From assembly GCA_016219005.1 (NCBI GenBank), contig JACRCN010000048.1, positions 1-44,100 of the forward strand: 44,100 bases of DNA. Reading direction: 5' to 3'. A program made the translations under genes and the position numbers. The notes under the pieces were generated by a model that was given only the letters and a program-made list of their open reading frames with translations, was not told the origin of the DNA and did not search any database. The DNA is from Deltaproteobacteria bacterium. GTDB taxonomy: Bacteria > Desulfobacterota > Desulfobacteria > Desulfobacterales > SpSt-501. Within the stretch, counting starts at the first letter, position 1; each line of letters opens with the position of its first letter. Of the stretch, positions 18,115 through 25,783 are shown in pieces.

Positions 18115-19167
18115 TCAGTTGCGGGCGGCGACCTTCTCCGCCGCCCAAAGAATCAGTTTCTCGGTGGTCTCCCAGGAGATGCACTCGTCGGTGATGGAAA
18201 CACCGTATGTCAGCTCGGCCGGGTTGCCCGTGAACTTCTGGTTGCTTTCACCCAGGTAGCTTTCCAGCATGAGAGCCACCAGTGCGTCGTTGCCTGCCAG
18301 GCGCTGATCGACGACGCTGCGCCAGGCCATCTCCTGGCCCTGGAACTTCTTCCAGGAGTTGCCGTGGGAGCAGTCCACCATGATGGCCTCGGGCAGCCGG
18401 TGTTTGATCAGGCCCAGCCGCGCCTCGGCAATGCTCATGGGGTCGTAGTTCGGCCGCGGACCGCCCCGCAGCACGATATGCCCCATGGGGTTGCCGTTGG
18501 TCTTAATGATGCAGGTGTACCCTTCCTGGTCGACCCCGAGAAACGTCTGGGGCGTCCGGGCGGCCACCATGGCGTTGATGGCGGCCTGCAGATTGCCGTC
18601 GGTACCGTTCTTATAGCCGATCGGCATGGACAGCCCGCTCGCCAACTGGCGGTGCGCCTGGGACTCGGTCGTGCGTGCGCCGATGGCCCCCCAGCTCACC
18701 AGGTCGGCCACGTACTGCGGGGTCACCATCTCCAGCATCTCCGTTCCCGCCGGAACCCCCATCTCGTTGATGCGCTGCAGAATCTTCCGGGCCTTGTGCA
18801 GGCCCTTGTTCATGTCGCAGGTCCCGTCCAGGTTGGGGTCGTTGATGAGCCCCTTCCAGCCGACCGTGGTGCGGGGTTTGTCAAAGTAAACCCGCATCAC
18901 GATGAACATAACATCCCGCACCTTCTGCTGCAACGCCTTCAGGCGTTCTGCATAATCGAAAGCACCCTTCTCGTCGTGGATGGAACATGGCCCGGTGACG
19001 ACCAGCAGCCTCGCATCTTCTTTCCGCAGGATGCGTTCGATGGCCCCGCGCCCGGCGACAACCGTACGGCAGGCGGCTTCGCTGACGGGGATCTCCGCTT
19101 TCATTTCCCGCGGCGAGATCAACCGGGTGTAATTCTTGATTCGCAAATCGTCGGTTTGTGTTTTCAT
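18115..19167 (-). CDS. aroF: DAHP synthase, class I (AroFGH type)
   Basis: Makes DAHP from phosphoenolpyruvate and erythrose 4-phosphate, the committed step of aromatic biosynthesis. The 350-residue length equals E. coli AroG. Motifs include VTGPCSIHDEKGAFDYA, MRVYFDKPRTTVGWKG, PAGTEMLEMVTPQYVADLVS, GAIGARTTESQAHRQLASGL and DCSHGNSWKK, covering metal and phosphate ligands. Start set at ATG 19167 (MKTQTDDLRIKN) because GGAGG lies five bases upstream; an in-frame ATG at 19188 has none. It is the first structural gene after the Phe/Tyr-rich leader, so it is probably controlled by attenuation. Which amino acid inhibits the enzyme cannot be read from sequence. Confidence 0.95.
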   Translation of the reverse strand: MKTQTDDLRIKNYTRLISPREMKAEIPVSEAACRTVVAGRGAIERILRKEDARLLVVTGPCSIHDEKGAFDYAERLKALQQKVRDVMFIVMRVYFDKPRTTVGWKGLINDPNLDGTCDMNKGLHKARKILQRINEMGVPAGTEMLEMVTPQYVADLVSWGAIGARTTESQAHRQLASGLSMPIGYKNGTDGNLQAAINAMVAARTPQTFLGVDQEGYTCIIKTNGNPMGHIVLRGGPRPNYDPMSIAEARLGLIKHRLPEAIMVDCSHGNSWKKFQGQEMAWRSVVDQRLAGNDALVALMLESYLGESNQKFTGNPAELTYGVSITDECISWETTEKLILWAAEKVAARN

Positions 19168-19243
19168 CGGTTCCTCCCGTTCGATCATTTACAACAGAAA
19201 CGGCCGCAGGCCTTTCGGACCCGCAGCCGTCTCTGAAAACACA

Positions 19244-19278
19244 AAAGCCGGGGGCCGTTTCGATCCGCCCTCGGCTTT
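19244..19278 (-). terminator. Attenuator terminator of the aro operon leader
   Basis: On the minus strand AAAGCCGAGGGC (19278-19267) pairs with GCCCCCGGCTTT (19255-19244), a 12-bp stem with one G-T pair, followed by TTTTGTGTTTT. It lies 27 bases after the leader stop and before the first structural gene. A second stem (CAGAGACGGC with GCCGTTTCTG) follows at about 19197-19235. Confidence 0.8.
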
Positions 19279-19304
19279 CCTGACGCTGACTGGTGTGTTT
19301 ACCC

Positions 19305-19379
19305 TCAGCGCACCGCAGGCGGACCGGTACGATAGTAATACCGGTAATAAAAGTGGAAGCCTGTGAAAAGGTGCGCCAT
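19305..19379 (-). CDS. Phe/Tyr-rich leader peptide of the aro operon
   Basis: A 24-residue peptide from ATG 19379 to TGA 19305 with a good ribosome site (AGGGAG, eight bases upstream). It starts MAHLFTGFHFYY and continues RYYYRTGPP, so 8 of residues 5-16 are Phe or Tyr, including TAT TAC CGG TAT TAC TAT in a row. Such a run next to a terminator and upstream of DAHP synthase is the pattern of transcription attenuation, as in the E. coli pheA leader: stalling at Phe or Tyr codons would favour an antiterminator and let RNA polymerase go on into aroF-aroB-aroE-aroA. Too short for standard gene callers. Confidence 0.85.
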   Translation of the reverse strand: MAHLFTGFHFYYRYYYRTGPPAVR

Positions 19380-19400
19380 GAATTTTTCTCCCTGCCGATT

Positions 19401-19429
19401 CCAATATCCAACGCGGCTCACGGTGTCAA
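19401..19429 (-). promoter_or_regulatory. Sigma-70 type promoter of the aro leader
   Basis: On the minus strand a consensus -35 TTGACA (19429-19424) and -10 TATTGG (19406-19401) are 17 bases apart. The -35 overlaps the stop codon of the HAD gene upstream. Transcription would begin near 19395, leaving only a short 5' leader before the peptide's ribosome site. Confidence 0.6.
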
Positions 19430-20100
19430 GCATTTTCTGCGCGATCGTCCGTTAGGAGCCGTGCGGTGAGTGCATTCAAGTCCGCCCCCACCCAGCCGGC
19501 TCCGGCGCGAGAAAGCTCCGCCCGGCTGCAGGCTCCCGTGGTGATGGCAAAGGAACTGACGCCGGCGGCATTGGCCATCTGAATGTCTTCCACGGCGTCT
19601 CCGGCGTAGCCGCACTCATGGGGTTCGACCCCCAGGGTCACCAGCATGGCCCGCATCGGCTTCGGCGACGGCTTGGGATCGGGGACTTCATCAAAGAAAA
19701 GGGAGGCCTGAAAAAGCTTGGCCAGGTGCTCCGGGAACAGGCGCTCGTACAGGAAGCGAAAGGTGTTCGACAGAACCGCCAGACGGTATCTGCCGGAAAG
19801 TGCGGTCAGGGCGGCGGCGGTGTCCGGGAAGAGCAGCCGGGAGGGATCGGCCAGCTCACAATAAATCTTTTGTCGGAGTTGAACGATCTGCTCCCATTGC
19901 GCGTCGCTGATGTCCCCGTAATACAGCCGCCGCTTTTGCGAAGGGGGCTGCGATATGTGGCGCAGAACGGTTTCGCGCGTGAGACTGCCCAATCCCATCT
20001 CCAGGCCGGCACGATAGTAAGCTTCTACGTTCAGGGGCAGGTCGTCCACCAGTGTGCCGTTGTAGTCGAATACGATTGCTTTGAGCGCCAAGTTTCGCAC
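19426..20100 (-). CDS. HAD-superfamily hydrolase (phosphoglycolate phosphatase-like)
   Basis: Soluble phosphatase-type protein of 224 residues. Motif I is FDYNGTLVDD, motif II LAVLSNT, motif III has the Lys in DPKPSPKPM, and motif IV is GYAGDAVEDIQMA. The helical cap lies between motifs I and II. The second Asp of the usual DxDGT motif is Asn. The first Asp nucleophile is intact, so catalysis may persist with altered acid-base help, as in some other HAD branches. GTG 20100 is taken as start; AAGGA lies close upstream. It starts nine bases after pgk stops and is probably cotranscribed with it. The substrate is unknown. Confidence 0.85.
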   Translation of the reverse strand: MRNLALKAIVFDYNGTLVDDLPLNVEAYYRAGLEMGLGSLTRETVLRHISQPPSQKRRLYYGDISDAQWEQIVQLRQKIYCELADPSRLLFPDTAAALTALSGRYRLAVLSNTFRFLYERLFPEHLAKLFQASLFFDEVPDPKPSPKPMRAMLVTLGVEPHECGYAGDAVEDIQMANAAGVSSFAITTGACSRAELSRAGAGWVGADLNALTARLLTDDRAENA

Positions 20101-20109
20101 GATCCTTGA

Positions 20110-21306
20110 TTATTTATCCGTCAGCGCCGCAACGCCGGGAAGCACTTTGCCTTCGATAAATTCCAGCGACGCCCCGCCGCCCGTGGACACGTGTGACACC
20201 CTGTCGGCCAGGCCGGCTTTCTCGACGGCGGCCGCCGAATCCCCGCCGCCGATGACCGTGACGGCGCCCTGGGCGGTAATCTCCGCCAGGATGTCGGCGA
20301 TGGCAAAAGTCCCCCTGGCGGTGGCGTCGATTTCGAACACGCCCATGGGACCGTTCCAGATGACCGTCCGGACACCCTTCAACACACCGCGGAACGTCTC
20401 TACACTCCGGGGCCCAATGTCCACCCCCTTCCAGTCGGAGGGGATTGCCTCCGCCGCCACGGTTTTCAGCGCCCCCACCTTGCCGGCTTTCACGTCCAGC
20501 GCATCGGTGACGATGCAGTCGGAGGGAAGCAGGACCTTCTGCCCGCCTTCGGCCAGGATGCGCCGAGCCAGATCGACCTTGTCGTCCTCGACCAGCGAGG
20601 TCCCGACCGGCAGCCCCTTAGCCTTGTAGAAGGTGAAGACCATGCCGCCGCCGATGATGATTTTGTCCACCTTGGGCAGCAGGTTGGTGATCACGTCGAT
20701 TTTTCCGGATATCTTTGCCCCGCCCAGAACGGCCACATAGGGCCGGGATGGGTTTCCGATCACGCAGCCGAGATAGTCGAGTTCTTTCATCATGAGATAG
20801 CCGGCGGCACACTGCTTGAAGAACCGCGTGACCCCCTGGGTGGACGCATGCGCCCGGTGCGCGGTGCCGAAGGCGTCATTTACGTAAAGATCGCCGAGCC
20901 GCGCCAGTTGCCGCGCGAAGCCTGGATCGTTTTTCTCCTCTTCGCTGTAAAAGCGCAGGTTCTCCAGCAGCAGCACATCGCCCGGCTGCATGCGGCCCAC
21001 GGCGGACTCGGCCGGTATCCCCATGCAATCCTCGACGAAGGCAATGGGCTTGCTCAGCAGGCGCTCGAGCACCTCGGCGCAGGGCCGCAGGGACATGTCA
21101 GGCACCCGGGCCCCTTTCGGCCGGCCGAGGTGGGACATCAGCACGAGCTTGCCACCTTGGCCGATGATGTACCGGATCGACGGCATGGCGGCCCGAATGC
21201 GTGTGTCATCGGCCACATGGCCACTCTTGAGCGGCACGTTGAAATCCACCCGCATCAGCACCCGTTTGCCTTGAACGTCGATATCGTCGATGGTGAGCTT
21301 TTTCAT
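20110..21306 (-). CDS. pgk: Phosphoglycerate kinase
   Basis: Transfers phosphate between 1,3-bisphosphoglycerate and ADP in glycolysis or gluconeogenesis. The 398-residue protein is complete: RVDFNVPLKSGHVADDTRIR and SHLGRPKG in the 3PG-binding half, RAHAS, VLGGAKISGKIDVI for nucleotide binding, and GPMGVFE and IGGGDSAAAVEKAG near the C-terminus with the closing TGGGASLEF. GGAGGG lies seven bases before ATG 21306. The gene heads a two-gene unit with the HAD phosphatase and is divergent from the methyltransferase. Confidence 0.97.
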   Translation of the reverse strand: MKKLTIDDIDVQGKRVLMRVDFNVPLKSGHVADDTRIRAAMPSIRYIIGQGGKLVLMSHLGRPKGARVPDMSLRPCAEVLERLLSKPIAFVEDCMGIPAESAVGRMQPGDVLLLENLRFYSEEEKNDPGFARQLARLGDLYVNDAFGTAHRAHASTQGVTRFFKQCAAGYLMMKELDYLGCVIGNPSRPYVAVLGGAKISGKIDVITNLLPKVDKIIIGGGMVFTFYKAKGLPVGTSLVEDDKVDLARRILAEGGQKVLLPSDCIVTDALDVKAGKVGALKTVAAEAIPSDWKGVDIGPRSVETFRGVLKGVRTVIWNGPMGVFEIDATARGTFAIADILAEITAQGAVTVIGGGDSAAAVEKAGLADRVSHVSTGGGASLEFIEGKVLPGVAALTDK

Positions 21307-21380
21307 TGATTCCCTCCTGCGACTGGATTAGACACCTACCATCCGTACCGCCGCGTCGCTCAATCGAGTCGGACGTCAAG

Positions 21381-21389
21381 ATCATACCA
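21381..21389 (-). promoter_or_regulatory. Possible extended -10 promoter for pgk
   Basis: On the minus strand TGG precedes TATGAT (21389-21381), an extended -10 box. No good -35 is seen. It would start the transcript about 65 bases before the pgk ATG. Confidence 0.35.
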
Positions 21390-21411
21390 GCAAAGCGGCC
21401 AATGTGAAACC

Positions 21412-22476
21412 ATGAAAACCATCCACCGGGTGTATTTCGAAAATTCAACGCGCATGCCGGCCCTGCCCGTCGGGAGCGTTGATCTCATCGTCACTTCGCC
21501 GCCCTACCCCATGATTGAAATGTGGGATGGGCTGTTCATGCGCCTGAGTCCGGCCGCCCGCGACGCGCTCGAGAAACGGCATGGGTTTGCCGCTTTCGAA
21601 GCCATGCATCGCGTGCTGGACCCGGTGTGGGCGGAGGCGTATCGCATTCTCAGACCGGGCGGCTTTGCCTGCATCAACATCGGCGACGCGACCCGGACCA
21701 TCGGCGATGCCTTCATGCTCTACCCGAACCATTCGAGAATTCTCTCTCGGTGCCTCGAGGTTGGGTTCATGCCGCTTCCGGCCATCCTGTGGCGCAAGCA
21801 GACCAATTCGCCGAACAAGTTCATGGGCTCCGGCATGCTGCCAGCCGGCGCCTACGTGACGCTAGAGCACGAAGTCATCCTGGTGCTGCGCAAAGGCCCC
21901 AAGCGGGCATTCGCCCATCCGGAGGAAAAGCAACTGCGCCGCGAGAGCGCCATCTTCTGGGAGGAGCGCAATGTCTGGTATTCCGACGTGTGGTTCGATC
22001 TGAAAGGCAACCGCCAGGCTCTGGAGAAGGAGGGACCGCGGCGCCGCAGCGGCGCGTTCCCGTTCGAACTGGTCTACCGGCTGATCAGCATGTTCTCCGC
22101 GAAGGGAGATACCGTGCTCGACCCCTTTCTGGGCACCGGCACCACCCTGAAGGCCGCAGCGGCAGCGGCGCGCAACAGCATCGGCTTCGAGATCGAGCCC
22201 GACTTCGCCGAAAGCATCTTCCACCGCATCCATGATATCGTCGGATTCGCCAACGAACGGGTGCGGTCCCGAATCGACAGCCACATCGACTTCATCCGGC
22301 AGTGCCGCGACACCGGACGGGCTCTCAGGCACGTGAACCGCCGCTACAACTTCCCGGTGGTGACCCGCCAGGAAACCGAACTGTTCCTGAACCTGCTCGC
22401 CGGCGTCCGCGTTCACGAAAAGGATGGTTGCGAGGTCTCTTACTCCGACACCGCCGACCCGGTTGTCGATGGGTGA
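21412..22476 (+). CDS. Solitary DNA methyltransferase (N4-cytosine / N6-adenine type)
   Basis: S-adenosylmethionine-dependent DNA methyltransferase of 354 residues. The catalytic motif TSPPY (28-32) comes before the cofactor motif DPFLGTGTT (237-245), the order of the beta class. SPPY is more usual for N4-cytosine enzymes, while DPPY is more usual for N6-adenine. RILRPGGFACINIGDA and FPFELVYRLI are further family landmarks. The roughly 90-residue C-terminal extension after motif I is helical. No restriction endonuclease or specificity subunit is nearby, so this looks like an orphan enzyme with a regulatory or protective role. ATG 21412 has only a weak ribosome site. Confidence 0.85.
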   Translation: MKTIHRVYFENSTRMPALPVGSVDLIVTSPPYPMIEMWDGLFMRLSPAARDALEKRHGFAAFEAMHRVLDPVWAEAYRILRPGGFACINIGDATRTIGDAFMLYPNHSRILSRCLEVGFMPLPAILWRKQTNSPNKFMGSGMLPAGAYVTLEHEVILVLRKGPKRAFAHPEEKQLRRESAIFWEERNVWYSDVWFDLKGNRQALEKEGPRRRSGAFPFELVYRLISMFSAKGDTVLDPFLGTGTTLKAAAAAARNSIGFEIEPDFAESIFHRIHDIVGFANERVRSRIDSHIDFIRQCRDTGRALRHVNRRYNFPVVTRQETELFLNLLAGVRVHEKDGCEVSYSDTADPVVDG

Positions 22477-22539
22477 AATTGACTGTAAATTTTAGTGGAA
22501 TGCGCTGAGGGGTCGCCTCTTACGTCGGCGGGGTCTAGT

Positions 22540-24339
22540 TCAAGCCTCGTCGCCCCGGTATTTAAAAAAGCTTATGGGTTTTTCGTCTAGGTCCTTTTTC
22601 TTTTCCCCGGGGGTTCTTTCAGAACGACCCGCTTTGTGTTTTTTCATTTTTCGCACGATGGTCGCCTGGCTGATGTTCAGCTTTTGCGCCATTTTTCGGG
22701 TGCTGCCGCACTCGCGGTAGCAATTCAGGAGGATTTCTTTTTCCGCGGATTCCAGAAGATGTCGCAACCCTGCGCGATCTGCGCCCAGCATCCTCTCCAC
22801 TCCGACCTCGCCGGCCATGACGCCCGAGTCCAGGAATATGTCGTCGCTCAGGACGACGAAGCGTTCGATGACGTTTTCCAGTTCGCGTACATTTCCCGGC
22901 CAATCATACGCGACCAGCATGGACAGCGTCTGCTGCGTCAATTTCTTTTGGCGGCTGAATTTCTTGTTGAATTTTTCGAGAAAATGCGCAGCCAGCAGCG
23001 GAATGTCCTCCTTGCGATCCCTGAGCAGCGGGATGACGATCTTGATGACGTTCAACCGGTAATACAAATCCTCGCGAAACCGACCGCTGCGTATATGTTC
23101 CTTCAGGTCTTTGTTGCTGGCGGCGATGATGCGGATATCGATATCCTTTTCCTGGTGGCTGCCGAGGCGCCTCAGCTTCTTGTCTTGGATCACCCGCAGG
23201 AGCTTGACCTGCATGGCGGGCGGAATTTCGGAAATTTCGTCCAGGAACAGCGTCCCGCCCTGCGCCGCCTCGAAGAGACCGATTTTCCCCTCCTTGTGGG
23301 CGCCCGTAAAGGCTCCGTGCTCATAGCCGAAGATCTCGGATTCCAGAAGGGTTTCGGGCAGCGCCGAGCAGTTGATGGCGATGAACGGGCCGTTGGCCCT
23401 TTTGCTGAGCTTGTGAATTGTTTTGGCGAACAGCTCCTTGCCCGTCCCGGTTTCACCGCAGATCAGCGCGGTGGAGTCCACCATCGAGGCCTGGATGGCC
23501 AGCTCAAGGCTTCTCTGGGTTGCGACGCTGTGGCCGACGATTTCCGTCTCGAATTCCCGCGCGCGGAGGCGTTGGATTTCCGTCTCGTAGCGATGGGTCA
23601 ACTCGTGGTAATCCTTCAGCGTGTTCTTGAGGTGGTTCAATTCGGTCAGGTCTCGGATATTTGCGACCACCCGGATGAGGGCGCCCTCCTCGTTGAAAAC
23701 GGGCCTGCCCGTCAGCAGCACCTCCTTGTCCTTCAGCTTCACGAAGATATTCTTGGGCTTGAGGTCCCTTAGCACATACTTGGAGACCAGGTCCGGCAAA
23801 TGACCCCGCTCCTGGATGAGTTTGGCTGGTTTTCCCAGGTAGTCTTCCGCCTTGATGCCGACAATTTTTTCGTAGGCTTTGTTCATCCTGAGAATCATCC
23901 CGGTGTGGTCGAGACTGACAAGACCATCGGCGCTGAGTTCTATGATTTCGTTTAATTCGTTGTTGGCCGCTTTCAGGGCAACCAGTTGGGTCTCCAGCGC
24001 CCTGGTTTCGCTGAGGTCCTTGATGACAACCACAAAGGAGCCCTCTTCGGCCTGAATGATGTTGATCAGAAGCCAGCGGTCTTCATATTGAATTTCGTTG
24101 TCGAACGAGGGCACATGGGTGAAGATGCCGCGTTTGCGCAGAAAGGTCAAAAATTTGCGCTCCGGATCCGGGACCTGGGGAGTGAGAGCCTGGACCAGTT
24201 TTTCGGCGCGCGAGTTCAATGCGACCTCTTCCAGGGAGCTGCTCACGATCGCCACAGCATCGAATCCGAAGCTCCAAAGTTCGCGGGAAACGCCAGCGAC
24301 AGCGACAGAATCCTGTCTCGAAGGGATGGCTTTGGTCAT
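22540..24339 (-). CDS. Sigma-54-dependent transcriptional activator with PAS domains
   Basis: Enhancer-binding protein of 599 residues. The N-terminal sensor region contains one degenerate and one clear PAS domain (about 20-110 and 130-235, with GLVSLDHTGMILRMNKAYEK). The AAA+ domain has Walker A GETGTGKE (295-302), the sigma-54 contact loop GAFTGA (342-347) and Walker B TLFLDEI (363-369). The C-terminus has a Fis-type helix-turn-helix (GSTRKMAQKLNISQATIVRK). It lacks a phosphoacceptor receiver domain, so the signal is probably sensed directly by the PAS part. It is divergent from the CoA-transferase/mutase operon, which has a consensus sigma-54 promoter, and is the likely activator of that operon. 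AAGG lies six bases before ATG 24339. Confidence 0.93.
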   Translation of the reverse strand: MTKAIPSRQDSVAVAGVSRELWSFGFDAVAIVSSSLEEVALNSRAEKLVQALTPQVPDPERKFLTFLRKRGIFTHVPSFDNEIQYEDRWLLINIIQAEEGSFVVVIKDLSETRALETQLVALKAANNELNEIIELSADGLVSLDHTGMILRMNKAYEKIVGIKAEDYLGKPAKLIQERGHLPDLVSKYVLRDLKPKNIFVKLKDKEVLLTGRPVFNEEGALIRVVANIRDLTELNHLKNTLKDYHELTHRYETEIQRLRAREFETEIVGHSVATQRSLELAIQASMVDSTALICGETGTGKELFAKTIHKLSKRANGPFIAINCSALPETLLESEIFGYEHGAFTGAHKEGKIGLFEAAQGGTLFLDEISEIPPAMQVKLLRVIQDKKLRRLGSHQEKDIDIRIIAASNKDLKEHIRSGRFREDLYYRLNVIKIVIPLLRDRKEDIPLLAAHFLEKFNKKFSRQKKLTQQTLSMLVAYDWPGNVRELENVIERFVVLSDDIFLDSGVMAGEVGVERMLGADRAGLRHLLESAEKEILLNCYRECGSTRKMAQKLNISQATIVRKMKKHKAGRSERTPGEKKKDLDEKPISFFKYRGDEA

Positions 24340-24407
24340 CTTGCACCTTTTGCCCTTTTTTAAGCAGCCGACGGGCAGTTACTGCCTGAAGGAGAGAGTG
24401 ATTCATT

Positions 24408-24436
24408 TTTGTATCAAACACGGAGTTGATGGTCAA
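24408..24436 (-). promoter_or_regulatory. Sigma-70 type promoter for the sigma-54 activator gene
   Basis: On the minus strand -35 TTGACC (24436-24431) and -10 TACAAA (24413-24408) are 17 bases apart, about 70 bases before the activator ATG. The rest of the 444-base gap to the CoA-transferase gene is AT-rich up to about 24660 and shows no gene. Confidence 0.5.
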
Positions 24437-24667
24437 GAGTGTATATCAATTAATATCGGTTTGTTGACTAAACATAAATCTAATTCTGCAAGGGGCGTAG
24501 GGTTGACTTTCATGCTTTTGACAAAATCAAATCGCTTTTATTCACAAATGAATCATTCTGGGCTATGGATCGCCTGGCTTCAAAAAAATAGCCTGGCTTC
24601 AACCCTTCGGCGCGGCAGGAGCATAATAACATTAATATTTTGTAATTATTCGTAAAAATAAAATGTA

Positions 24668-24773
24668 TGCGCCAACGACCGGAACCGATTGGGGAATGTG
24701 CGCGCCATTTGGGATCATTGGCGCGCTAATTGCTAAACAAGCCTCAAGCCCGCTCGGAAATTTACTTGGCGCA
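24668..24773 (+). promoter_or_regulatory. Sigma-54 promoter within nested inverted repeats
   Basis: TTGGCGCG (from 24718) and TTGC (24730-24733) give the -24 GG and -12 GC at the exact sigma-54 spacing. Four copies of the TGGCGC/GCGCCA core surround it: TGCGCCAA (24668-24675), GCGCGCCA (24700-24707), TGGCGCGC (24719-24726, overlapping the -24 element) and TTGGCGCA (24766-24773). The inner two and the outer two each form perfect 8-bp inverted repeats. The start site would be near 24745, about 40 bases before the first gene. Confidence 0.7.
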
Positions 24774-24783
24774 GGGGGACAAC

Positions 24784-25782
24784 ATGGATCGCAGACAGAA
24801 GCGGATTCCGATCGAAAGAGTGTCTGAATTTGTGCAGGATGGCGACTGTGTGTGGCTGGGCGGGTGGACTGTGGTTCGCAAGCCATTTGCGATGGCCTAC
24901 GAACTCATCCGGGCCGGCAAAAAGAACCTGCATTTGGTGAACAACCCAGGCGGCCCGGAAACCGACCTTCTGATCGGCTGCGGCTGTGCCTCCAAGTCCG
25001 AAACCAACTACATCGGGCACGAGCTCTTCGGCCACCCTTACAACTTCAGAAGGCGGTTTGAACAGCCTGAATCCAATAAGGGATTTCGCCATGACGACTG
25101 GACCGTGGCGACGGGCTCGCTCCGAATCATGGCCGGAGCGATGGGCATTCCCTTCATCCCGACCAGATTCCTGCGCGGATCCGACATTCTGAATCCTGAA
25201 ATGGACGGGTTCCGAGATTTGCGCGGCGTTGACCCGAAGGTGCCGAAGCGCAAGTTCATGATGTTGAAGGACCCCTTCTGGGAAGGCGAAGAAGTGGTCT
25301 TGATCCCCTCCATACGTCCGGACGTGTGCCTCATCCATGCCCAGGAAGCCGGAGAGGATGGGACCGTGCGGATCACGGGCGGGGTGTTCCTGGATTATTA
25401 CGCCGCTGTCGCCGCCAAGGTCACCATTGTGTCTGCCGAGAAAATCGTGCCGAAGAGGGCGCTTGAGACCACGCGCGAGGAAAATGCCATTCCGGGCGAA
25501 GCGGTCGATGCCGTGGTGGAGGCACCGTTCGGCGCCCACCCCACGGCTGTCCATGGATGCTACGACAACGACCCCTGGTGGTTCAGGGATTATTTGAAGG
25601 CCTCCAAAAGCGAGGAGACCATGCAGAAGTGGGCGGATGAGTGGATTTTCGAGCCGGGCTCGTTCAAAGGCTATCTTGAAAAAGTCGGTTCGAGTCGGCT
25701 CGCCAAAATAACGGCTGACCCGAAGTTGTTGTACTCAGCGACGATCAAGCGGCGATTGGATAAGCTTGAGGAGGTTAACTAA
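24784..25782 (+). CDS. CoA-transferase subunit A (glutaconate CoA-transferase-like)
   Basis: Family I CoA-transferase alpha chain of 332 residues, similar in layout to GctA. It opens with the family helix and GDCVWLGGWTVVRKPFAMAY, followed by LHLVNNPGGPETDLLIGCG, RPDVCLIHAQEAGEDGTVRI and VTIVSAEKIVPK. It would work with the next gene to move CoA from a donor such as acetyl- or succinyl-CoA to a carboxylic acid. ATG 24784 has AGGGGGA four bases upstream. It is the first gene after the sigma-54 promoter. The acid is unknown; the gene order suggests it becomes, or precedes, the mutase substrate. Confidence 0.88.
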   Translation: MDRRQKRIPIERVSEFVQDGDCVWLGGWTVVRKPFAMAYELIRAGKKNLHLVNNPGGPETDLLIGCGCASKSETNYIGHELFGHPYNFRRRFEQPESNKGFRHDDWTVATGSLRIMAGAMGIPFIPTRFLRGSDILNPEMDGFRDLRGVDPKVPKRKFMMLKDPFWEGEEVVLIPSIRPDVCLIHAQEAGEDGTVRITGGVFLDYYAAVAAKVTIVSAEKIVPKRALETTREENAIPGEAVDAVVEAPFGAHPTAVHGCYDNDPWWFRDYLKASKSEETMQKWADEWIFEPGSFKGYLEKVGSSRLAKITADPKLLYSATIKRRLDKLEEVN

Positions 25783-25783
25783 A

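Noticed and set aside
17353-19236. 627-codon plus-strand open frame opposite aroB and DAHP synthase
   Set aside because: It spans two well-defined minus-strand genes and their gap, has no domain and no ribosome site.
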